A stretch of 64,000 nucleotides of DNA from Paraphoma chrysanthemicola. Taxonomy: Eukaryota > Ascomycota > Dothideomycetes > Pleosporales > Phaeosphaeriaceae. Where the stretch lies: assembly GCA_020744225.1 (NCBI GenBank), contig JAGMWG010000019.1, forward strand, positions 620,001 through 684,000, given 5' to 3'. The notes under the pieces were generated by a model. It had not been told where the DNA came from. It saw only the letters and a list, made by a program, of their open reading frames with translations, and ran no database searches. How positions within the stretch are numbered: position 1 is the first letter of the stretch; the number at the start of each line of letters is the position of its first letter. This document shows positions 22,743 through 32,081 of this stretch, piece after piece. Both the position numbers and the translations under genes were made by a program.

Positions 22743-24249
22743 ATGCATCATTCCATGCGACGACCCCACATGAAACGTGAGCAACACAAACTGACCTCAC
22801 CCCAATGCAGTCCACACCCATCCACACCGCTCCGAGCGCACAGCCAGCCCTCATGTCCATGGCTCCAGCATCCACCAGCACGCCTCGTCTTCCTCCGACG
22901 CCGGCGCCATCAAGGCAGGCGGCAACAGCACGGGCGTGGAGACCACGCGCCCAGCCAGCGAACACGATCCCATTGCGCATCGCCATGTCTCGCACCGTGC
23001 CAGCGAGGACGGCAGCGACCTCGAGAGCCAATCGCCGCCGCAGTACAATGACCCATACCACCTGTCGGCTGCTATCAAGCCCGAGAGCGAAATGGCGCTC
23101 ATCCGGGCCAACACATCGAGGAAGCGCGATGGATGTGGCCCGATGACGCTGAATCGCAAGGCGAGGACCGCGCGCAACATCGAGAAGTTTTATGAGGCGC
23201 AAAATGAGAACATCGAGCGTCTGCTCAAGCCCGTCGACGATCACAGGCGCGCGGCCAAGGAAGAGGGCGATGCGAATCATCTCAAGTACAAGATTGCCGT
23301 TGTTGGATCCTTTGTGGCGAACATCATCCTGGCGATCCTGCAGCTGTACGCGGCGATTAGCTCCAAGTCGCTGTCCATCTTCACCACCATGGCTGACTCG
23401 CTCTTTGATCCGCTGTCCAACCTTACGCTCATCCTGTGTAATCGCGCCGTCGCGCGCGTCGACGGACGGAAATTTCCCTCGGGAAAAGCGCGCATCGAAA
23501 CAGCGGGCAACCTCTGCTTTTGCGCGCTCATGATCACCGTCTCCGTTGTCATTATTGTCGAATCGATCCGCACTATTGCCGAGCACAATGGTCCCGATGT
23601 CAATGACTTCTCACTTCCCTCGGTCATTGCAGTCGCAGTGGCCTTTGCGACCAAGTTCGGGCTCTTTCTGTACTGCTGGGCGCTGCGGAACAAGTACAGC
23701 CAAGTGCGCATTCTATGGGAAGATCACCGCAACGATTTGAGCATCAACGGATTTGGTGTGTTGACGAGTGTGGGTGGATCGAAACTGGTCTGGTGGCTTG
23801 ACCCCATGGGCGCCATGATTCTATCCGTCTTGATCATTTTCCTGTGGTCTCGCACGGCGTATAGCGAGTTCCAACTCCTCATTGGTGTCACAGCAGACAC
23901 GGGCATGTTACAACACATTACATACATCTGTAAGCTTACCTCCTCCGATTTCACGCACGGTCTCGGATCGTATAAACAGTAAACGCACATACTAACATGG
24001 CCTCCAGCAATGACCCACTCCCCCGCCATCAAGCAAATCGACACCGTCCGCGCATACCACTCGGGACCCCGCCTCATCGTCGAAGTCGACATCGTCATGG
24101 ACCCCGACGAGACGCTGCGTGCGACACACGACGTCGCCGAGGAACTGCAGATTAAGCTGGAATCGCTACCGGATGTAGAGCGTGCGTACGTGCACGTCGA
24201 TTACGAGACCGATCATCGGCCGGAGCATAATCTGAAGAAAGAATTGTGA
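22743..24249 (+). CDS. Cation diffusion facilitator, Mn-type
   Basis: Three exons (22743-22776, 22811-23929, 24008-24249) encode 464 residues. After a His/Ser-rich N-terminal tail come six membrane segments, starting near residue 173 (KIAVVGSFVANIILAILQL), and a cytosolic C-terminal metal-binding domain (SGPRLIVEVDIVM...HVDYE). Both metal-site helices carry a D-X3-D motif: DSLFD at about 207-211 and DHRND at about 316-320. The Asp-only form is the hallmark of the Mn-CDF group, whereas Zn transporters have His in place of the first Asp. The protein would export Mn2+ from the cytosol to a vesicle, the vacuole or outside by proton exchange. The N-terminus is the weak point. I joined an ATG at 22743 through a 34-base intron because only that ATG gives the right phase, and the intron is unusually short. 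An internal ATG (e.g. residue 106) is an alternative start. Confidence 0.85.
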
Positions 24250-25812
24250 ACTTGAAAAGAGATGTAGAGCAGGGCATGAGAGAGTGAGAGTGAGTGTTTG
24301 AAACACCACCGAGTACAAACGTTGAGAGAAGAAATGACTTTGATCGAGCCTTTGTAGACCGATTTATGACTGTACATATATACCCAGCTTAGCATATAAA
24401 CTTTATCGTATTTTTTTCAAATGTCTTGATCTCTTGAACGAAATCGCAAACGTTCTTCTGTTTCTTCCTCAAGCTCATTAATAATCTTAATCACGTCGTT
24501 CTCCAGCAATCACAATATCCCCAAGAACTCCTCTCGACACCGCTTACACAGCTCCCTTCCCATCTCAGTACATCTCATCCAATCGCCCACTCTGCCATCA
24601 TCCGTCCCTTATTTGCCATCACCTCATGTCCACATATCCGACGTGTTCACTCCTTCGTAGTAACGCTTCCAATCTTATCATCCGGTTGGAGGACTCTTGC
24701 ACTGCAGTATACTATACTACAATGTTAACACCGCACATGAAACGACAAAAGTTTTGCATGAAGTACGTCGAGCTAGGACTGTTTCTACTCCATTTTGGGA
24801 CTTCTGATGGTAGAGCGACGATTGGACATAGAAAACTGTGCATGCCAATGGGAACCGCTAACAATTGTATTTGCCACGCAATCCTACCTTATAAAGCAGC
24901 AGTAGACGAAAGTATCTGTCCTTATTCTCATTGCGGGGCGGAAGCCGCTTTACGATATTTTATGGCATAGGTCGTAGCGTAATTATTTGGTGTTTGTTAC
25001 CTGAAACATCGCCGTTGGACTACTAGTCATCCAGTGGCACAGTGTGCATCAAATGGGAGAATGGCTGGTGGCCCAGCTCCAAGACCTCGAGACTTGCTGA
25101 GGTGAACACCCCAACCTCACCTCATTACGGAGCAGAACACGACATGAACTCAATAGTCTATTTGTGATTATCCATTCACTACAACTACAAGCTAGCTGCA
25201 TGCATGACAAAGGTGGTATGGGACGCCCATTGGACGATGTGGAAACGGATATCTATTCATCTCCTGGCATAAGCGCTTGGCTTTGCCTACAAAAGTGGGT
25301 GCTACATGATTGCTGTGGAGAGGTGCTGTGCGGTTCGAGGGCAGGTGATGGGTGGGGTATTGTTGCCGCTGGTGTGTCGGATGCTTGTCCGACGCGATCG
25401 GGTTCGAGACGAGTCGTGGGTGCCGTGTGGAATGTGCATGGGGTCCGGGTGTGGAGGGTTGGAACATGTGGTGAGGAGCCTGGTACACTGAGTCGACCAC
25501 TGCAGATGTTCCAAAACATTACCACGAGGATCATCCTCCCCCAAGAGTTACTTGACGCCGTTCAATCGGAGCTAAGTGCTTGAGGTGGTGGTTCATGTCA
25601 AGCACCCTTCTAAGCTGTCGATTCGATGACGCCGCTCGGTATTCGGTCGATCCGGAAGATGCATGGGGGGACGGGCAACAGCTATAATAACAAGTCAGAC
25701 ACATGCTAGAACGTCACTTCTGGTGTGAAGTGCGATGAGCAGTGTGACATGACCGACTATGGCTCGGGCAGGTGGGGAGGGAGTGGAGGGGGAAGCTTGG
25801 CAAATGCGCTGC
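24250..25812. other. Convergent intergenic region
   Basis: Lies between the 3' ends of the CDF gene (plus) and the importin gene (minus). A/T-rich just after the CDF stop. A 139-codon plus-strand frame (25164-25583) starts with GTG and is matched by three open minus-strand frames, so I do not call it. Confidence 0.5.
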
Positions 25813-28679
25813 TCAAGCCATGACACCTTGGTTACCGCCTAGGGGTGGGATTAGCGGGTGTAAAATATATATTGGGATCGGTCCATTCATCTCAAAATGA
25901 TATAACGGGCTTGCGCTGGAGATGGAAAGGGTGGTAATCCTGGAGTGATGACTTACCGATTTGGCGCTTGATCTGCTCGCGGGCCCAACGAGCGGTGTCG
26001 CGTGTCCGGCTGCTGAAGTCTTGGTTGGCGCGCGCCTCCCTTGCCATTGCAGTGAGGAAGTCGTGGCGGAAGTATTCTCTGAACTCGCCGCTTGGGAAAG
26101 CATCGGCAAGGTCACCAATGACACCGCACGATGAGCGGAGGAGAGCTTCGGTACGATTGCTGTCCTGTTGAATGCTGCGCAAGAGATCAAAGATTGAGTC
26201 CAGATAAGGAACGAGGAGGTTAGTCTTGTTGCTAGTCTTCATCGCGACAATGCAGCCATCCCATGCATCCATAATGCCCTCCCGCAGTGAGGTGATGTAG
26301 TCAATCATTTCGTAGTTGCCTTCGGTGGTAAGAGTGACTTGTCCTGCTTGTTGGAGGACCTGGGCTACGACAGGTAGGTATGGTTCAAAAGCGCCATGAA
26401 TTGCGTGGGCGATGTCACCGAAAGACTGCAGAATGGCAGGCTTGAGCTGGTTACCAAGCGCGGGGCTCCGAAGGTTGTTGAGGAGCGAGTTCATAAACGC
26501 ATCGCAGTACGGCTGCACAGCCTCGCCGAGAGATCGAGTAATGTCAGAGACGAGACCAATAGCCATTGAGCAAAGCGCGGGCTCCTCTTGGTTGTTGAGA
26601 GCGTTGTACAAGAAAGGCGAGAAAGCCTCCATGTACTTTTGGAACTCCTCTTCCATGGCAGTTGCGATCGATCCAATAGCAGCAAACACTGTATCCGGAA
26701 CACTAGACTTGGGTGGCAGCGTGGACAGCAGCTGAAGTAGAATCTGCATAATGCGGTCGGACTGGGGACGAACATCGGTCTCTAGACGTTGCACGATTGA
26801 CATGACAACGCTAGCCAAGCTGGTCTGCATCTCTTCGAGAGTGAGCTTGTCTTCAACACTGACGACCTGTCCCTGAAGAGCCATGGACTTCTCCAGACGA
26901 CCGAGGATGACTTCAGTCAGCTGGCTTACAAGGTGCACACTATCGCCAGCGGCGTTGGTGACGAATGAGTTGAGCACCTCGTAAGCAGCAGTCCTCAGCT
27001 GATTATCGGCATCGGCACGTTCGGTGACTGTCAAGAGATGCTGAATGCTGTCGGGGAAATGTGGCGACAGTGGGTTAGTTTGGCAACCTGGCTCGCCTGC
27101 AAAACGATCCGCAAGATTCATCAGCGACCAGCAGCAGGATGCTGCCATCTTGGGATGACTCGACAAACCGTTGAACAGTGCTCCAATCAGCGGCGCCAGA
27201 TGCTGTTGAGCATCAAGAGCAGAGGGTACAGCCTCACATATGCGACCGAGAGCGTAAGCGGCCGAGTCCTTGACGTGGACGTTCGGGTCATCCATCATGC
27301 CAATGAGTGTTGGCAGAGCTTGCTTGACAATGGGGTCCAGAACACTCTCTTCTGGGCCTTCCATGATGGCACCAAAGGCTGAGACGGACGCATCCCGGTA
27401 ATGCCAGTCTTCGGAGCGGATGAACTTCTCGATAAAGGCAAGGACTGGGGGCATGACGCCACTACCAACACACTGAGCCCAGAGCTGCAGGCACTGGTAT
27501 GCGGCGCGGGATGTGTTGTACTCGTTGTCGTCGGCGTCTTCATCCTGCTTGGCAAGAAGGTCAAGTAGAACCGGGACAACTTCTTGTGTAGCAACACGAG
27601 CAAAGTTGAAGTACTCTCTTAGCTCAGTAGAGCCCTCAGCTTGTGCTTGTGTGTTGTCATCCTCGATGGCAATCTCCTCCTCGCAGACGGTGCACCAAAA
27701 CTCAACAGCGAGCTTGGCAACGTCCTCTTCGTCGCTCTTCATGCCTTGGATAGTGAGGCCAAAGAGCGCCTTCTCCATGTAGAAGCGCATCTTGTCGTAG
27801 TAGAGACCCATGATGCGGTTCAGGCAACCGTATGCCCCTTGCTGGATGCGGTTGTCGTCGGCTTGTGTTGCTTCGCAGATGACTTGCATGATGTAGTTGC
27901 GCTCGCCCTCATTGTCGAAGTTGGACCGGACAAACTCGATAGAATCACTGAGTGCGTTGATAGCTGCCACACGCACATCGCTGTTTGTCTCCTCTTTCCT
28001 CGCGCCTTGAACGACGGCAGTCAAGATGGCATTTGAGTGGTGGCCGAGCGCCTCCCTCAGCTCCAAATCGTCTGTATCACAAATGAAGCCAATGGTGGTC
28101 AAGGAGGCCTGTTTCTGGCTGTCGGTGCCCTGTCCGACGCTCTCAACGAGAGCGGGCATAAGCTCTGGCCATTGGTTGCGGGGTACCTCAATAGCGGCGA
28201 CAGAGGCAATGAACTGGGCAGCTGCGGAGCCGACTCGCGGCGCCGGTGTCGACAGAGTGCGCAGGGCCAACTGCTTGACCTCCTGCTTGATTGTGTTGTC
28301 CAGGTTGATCCATCGTTCTTGGACCTGTCGTAACCGGGAATACTCGCGAGCGGTGAAAGCGTTCTTCAGGGCGAGTGCAGCTGCTGTGCGGATGCTTGCT
28401 GAGGCTTGCTCGTTTGCGAGTTCGCCGCCGAGAATGGAGAGATATTGGGGCTGCAGTGAGAACGACTTGTTAGTGGACGTGTTGTACTATGCGCACATGC
28501 CGCATGCTCGCTGCGGGGGACTTACAAAATCAGAGTCGGCAGCCTGCTGGAGCTGCTGCTCGGCGCTGTTGCGGATATTGGCATCTACGGTCAGTCAGTC
28601 ACGCCTGCGGAGGCCAGCAACGCGGTGAAGGCGGCTCACCAGGAGAGAAAGTCCCCTCCAACACCTGGTTGATGTCCAT
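25813..28679 (-). CDS. kap95: Importin beta-1 (karyopherin Kap95)
   Basis: Four exons (28679-28640, 28584-28526, 28450-25957, 25838-25813) encode 872 residues, close to yeast Kap95 (861). The protein is a solenoid of HEAT repeats throughout. Recognisable blocks are the N-terminal DANIRNSAEQQLQQAA, the RanGTP-binding first third (VPRNQWPELMPALV), the acidic loop (DDLELRE), and the conserved RIMGLYYDKM and EFWCTVCEEE. It carries importin-alpha with NLS cargo through the nuclear pore and releases it on binding RanGTP. The last exon is only 26 bases and ends in GGNQGVMA. I prefer it to reading straight on because a GTAAGT donor, a GCTAAT branch site and a CTAG acceptor are all present and the frame fits. 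If the last intron is kept, the protein instead ends about 20 residues later at 25892. The gene is divergent from the DUF7730-like gene. Confidence 0.95.
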
Positions 28680-30289
28680 GATTGCAGGAGGGCGTGTCTA
28701 AGAGTCAAAGAGGGGTATCTAGCAGGTGAACAAGAAAAGGCGGCCGTGGGGTGGCGTGTGCAGGCGAAGGTGTGGCGGCCAGAAAGGAGAGGCTGCAAAG
28801 TTGCGGTGGGCGCGGTGTAGGGAGGGAATTTGAAGCGAAGTAGGTCGAGCGTAGACAGGGCTAACAACACGTGAATTATTGTTTTCCAGTCGGGAGGTGC
28901 CCCACTATGGCCGCGCCGATGAAAGAAGGGGTTTGGCAGCGTTTTCTCAGCAAGCACATCAACAAGCTGGCCTCGGGGTGAGAGCGTGATGATCCTGCTC
29001 GCGCGAGTATTTCCAGCAGCTTCGACCAGGCAGGCACGTCGCTAGGCGGCTGTTCACATCGCGGAGCTTTGGGAAGGCACCGCTGCCGCCCGGCAACCGC
29101 ATTGGCTCGCTTGGGCCGTGCTTTCCTCACCCCAGACTGAGCTTGAGCTCCCGCTGCAGCCCTGCGCCGAGGCCAGTTGCTGAAACGCGTCTCAGGGTCT
29201 GTAAACCACCATCTCATTCTGCGCTCAGCGACGGGCTCCTCTTCCGGTGAAACAGACTCAGCAACTCTTTGTCTCGCCATCGTTCGGCTGCGCCAAGCTG
29301 CGACGCACGCGTGGCTGCAGCATCGTCAATCATGCCGACTCAATTGGACAACAGCCGCGCATCGCCAGATTCAATCTCCACAAGAGGAGCTAGACAACCA
29401 CGTCGTCATTCCAGAGGACTCATGGAACTTTCGTGCCCTCTGCTTCTTCCGATTTCATCATGCGGCGAGCGAGAAGTTGACAGCGTCGGCGGCCAGTAAT
29501 TAGAAGTCTGGAGCACATGTACATGCGAGGCGTGCGTCAATCAACCAGACCCAGACTTTCGTGCCAACGTCGCCTTAGTATAGTAATCACACGACTTCCA
29601 TAGTGGTCAGAGTGTCATGAAGCAGGCGGCAATGCCACTGTGGTGACTTTGAGCCTCGGACAGTGTGTGAGAGGCCTAAACACTTTGTACACTAAGCGCA
29701 GTCCCAAAATGTTGCTTCAATTCGCTACGGTGACGCCATCTGATGTCTTCAAATGCCCTTGCCACATGTGCATATCAATCGGGATCCGGTTCCCCGCCGT
29801 GTGTAACTATGCACCATATCACCTCCTCAAGAAGTCCGGCCAATGGCCGAAATGCCAATTGAACATGTCTATCAGGCCGTGGGTGGGCAAGGAGAATATG
29901 CAATTACTTCAAGTGAATGTATACATAGAGAAAATATACATAACAAGAGAAAGCGATGCGCCAGAACGAGATTGTATGCTGGAGTGCAAGACCCTCTCGC
30001 TGATTGGATGTAATCCGTCGGTGTTCGCCCAAGCGCGGAAGCGGGCTGATCCCGAGTGCGTGGTTGATGATGGACTGTGGAGGACGACATTTGCATATGA
30101 GAGCGCCCCTCAACAATCAGCCTTCCCTCGCGAACCCCACTTCGCACACTGTGAGGTTGACCAGACCATCGCAGCAGCACCATTAGCCATCCCCGACCCC
30201 ACTATCGCGGATTCGAACTTCGCTTGCGCATCGCGCCCTACCGCATCCCACAAGGCTCTTACAAGCGCACCCATCCCGACTGCGAAAGA
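28680..30289. other. Divergent intergenic region
   Basis: Promoter region shared by the importin gene (minus) and the DUF7730-like gene (plus). A 134-codon minus-strand frame with a true ATG (28876-29280) is basic and featureless, and plus-strand frames overlap it. It could be a small gene but I cannot support it. Confidence 0.45.
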
Positions 30290-31627
30290 ATGGCCTCGCG
30301 CACCTCGACACCACGGTCGCGATCGCGCTCTTCGACCGGGAGCAGCGGTTCATCCGACACAACCATGCTGGATGCTCCCCCGCAGTCACCAAGCCGTCCA
30401 GTGCGACTTCGCCATTTATCCGCCAGCAACCCAAACACTGCGCCGCAAGCAGCCTCGTCCGATCCTGCCTTCTCTCTGCTACTCTCTTTACCCAGAGAAC
30501 TGCGCGAACGCGTCTACACCTATGCTCTGACGTCTCCGTACCCGATCTGGTGGCCAGGGTTTGCACCTGTCCAACACAATTTTGGCACCAGCCTCCTGCG
30601 GGTCAATAAGCAGATCCATGAGGAGAGTGTACAAACTCTCTATGCAGCGAACAAGTTTCTTTTCACACATCCATCAGACTGCAACATCTTCCGCGTCATT
30701 TCCTCACCAGCCTCGTACAACATAACATGCGTCTATTTTCGAATCCGCGAGAAAGACCTGCGGCTATGGACAAGCTACCTAGGCAGCAAAACCGCAGAGA
30801 GGAGCTTGAAGTTTGATCTGCCCAAGTTGAGGAGTTTGTGGATATTCATGCGGTGTGGAAGCATGGGCACGCCAGCAATGATCGGGCAGCTAGGGCAAGG
30901 CGGCATGGGCATGCAGGGCGGAGGAGGACTCGCAGGGCTGCCGCCAGCGATTGCCGTACAAGTCCAAGTTGTGCAGAATGCCTTAGGACAGCAGCTCCAT
31001 GCACTGCAGCAGCAGGTGCAGAATCTGAACAACCCGCATGCAGACACAGCAGATAATGCAGCAGATACACAGGATGATCTTGCACCACCACCTCCACCAC
31101 CACCACCACCACCACCACCGCCCGCAATGCCTTTCGTTCAATTTCAGCAGGGAGGCTTGCCGCATCATTTGGGCCACGGACACGGACACAATCACCCACA
31201 ACCAGCACTACCAGCCAACGCCAACGCAATACCCATACCTCCGCCACCTACGTTCAATCTCCCTACTGCTCCAGGTACCCTCGTCCCGGGCGCAAATCTA
31301 CCGACACACCACCATCAGCATCAACATACCTTGTACAATTCCTTCCTCCGCTTCGAGCGCGAGATGGGCGTCGAATCCCTCTGTCTTTCTCTCCAAGAGA
31401 CGCGGCGCAAAGAGACCGAGGTAAAGATTGTCTGCATAATGCGCATCCCAAGGCGAGAAGTTGAGAGGCTATTCCAGCTATATCCGAATGAGCTCGAGCG
31501 AGATCGTCATGGCGATGCCAGAACGAGGTTCCGCAAGCTGCACGGTGCGGAGGTGAGCTTGGAGATCAACGGTTACGACATTCCTGGCATGCCTAGCCAT
31601 GATACTCAAGCTCACGCTCAAGGTTGA
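30290..31627 (+). CDS. DUF7730/F-box-like protein with polyproline insert
   Basis: A single exon of 445 residues. Residues 1-60 are Ser/Arg-rich. At 67-80 the LPRELRERVYTYAL helix, followed by LLRVNKQIHEES at about 102-113, matches the start of the DUF7730/2EXR-type proteins common in Pezizomycotina, which look like degenerate F-box proteins. The matching C-terminal half of the domain resumes near FERFEREMGV-type sequence after an insert. The insert (about residues 200-360) is Gly-, Gln-, His- and Pro-rich and includes a run of about 13 prolines at 265-279 coded by CCA repeats, and His-rich stretches. I chose the ATG at 30290 because the upstream part of the frame starts with TTG. An F-box role in ubiquitin ligase binding is only a guess from the helix. 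Confidence 0.8.
   Translation: MASRTSTPRSRSRSSTGSSGSSDTTMLDAPPQSPSRPVRLRHLSASNPNTAPQAASSDPAFSLLLSLPRELRERVYTYALTSPYPIWWPGFAPVQHNFGTSLLRVNKQIHEESVQTLYAANKFLFTHPSDCNIFRVISSPASYNITCVYFRIREKDLRLWTSYLGSKTAERSLKFDLPKLRSLWIFMRCGSMGTPAMIGQLGQGGMGMQGGGGLAGLPPAIAVQVQVVQNALGQQLHALQQQVQNLNNPHADTADNAADTQDDLAPPPPPPPPPPPPPAMPFVQFQQGGLPHHLGHGHGHNHPQPALPANANAIPIPPPPTFNLPTAPGTLVPGANLPTHHHQHQHTLYNSFLRFEREMGVESLCLSLQETRRKETEVKIVCIMRIPRREVERLFQLYPNELERDRHGDARTRFRKLHGAEVSLEINGYDIPGMPSHDTQAHAQG
31083..31119 (+). repeat. CCA/CCT trinucleotide repeat in coding sequence
   Basis: A run of CCA with one CCT codes for proline inside the DUF7730-like protein. Length variation by slippage would change the polyproline tract without shifting the frame. 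Confidence 0.85.
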
Positions 31628-32081
31628 AGGGACATTTCATCAAGGGTATTCTGAGGTTTGGAGATTACAGACTTTCCAGCATGTCACATCTTTTGCAACA
31701 TCACATCATCTAGACCCTTCACATTACAGCATAAGCATTTAAGCGAGCGATGCATTCTTCAATTTCATATACCGCATACTATAATGACCTATCTTACATT
31801 TTGAGATACAAATTAAGTCAAGTCCAGCTCAACCCCCTTGTTTCCTTATCACTCTCTGTCTTTTCATGAACAAACATAGACGTCGTTAGACATTCAAATC
31901 CAAAAGCAAACCCGGGTATCGTAACCAAACCCCAAACCATCCAACCCTTACCTGTCTCCTAAACAAAGCAACTGTGCAAACTTCCCAGAGGTCCAAAGAA
32001 AAACGTAGCCTCAGAACACCACTATATTAAACAACATAACCCTCCAGCAATCTCCAAACAGCCCCTTCGACATCCCACTCC
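31628..32081. other. Convergent 3' flanks
   Basis: A/T-rich sequence between two genes that converge. No gene seen. Expected to hold both 3' untranslated regions and their polyadenylation signals. Confidence 0.5.

Noticed and set aside
25164..25583. 139-codon plus-strand frame between convergent genes
   Set aside because: Non-ATG start and three open minus-strand frames over the same bases.
30195..30235. GTTCGAATCC on the minus strand, like a tRNA T-loop
   Set aside because: The flanking bases do not form the T stem, and no acceptor or anticodon arm can be drawn.
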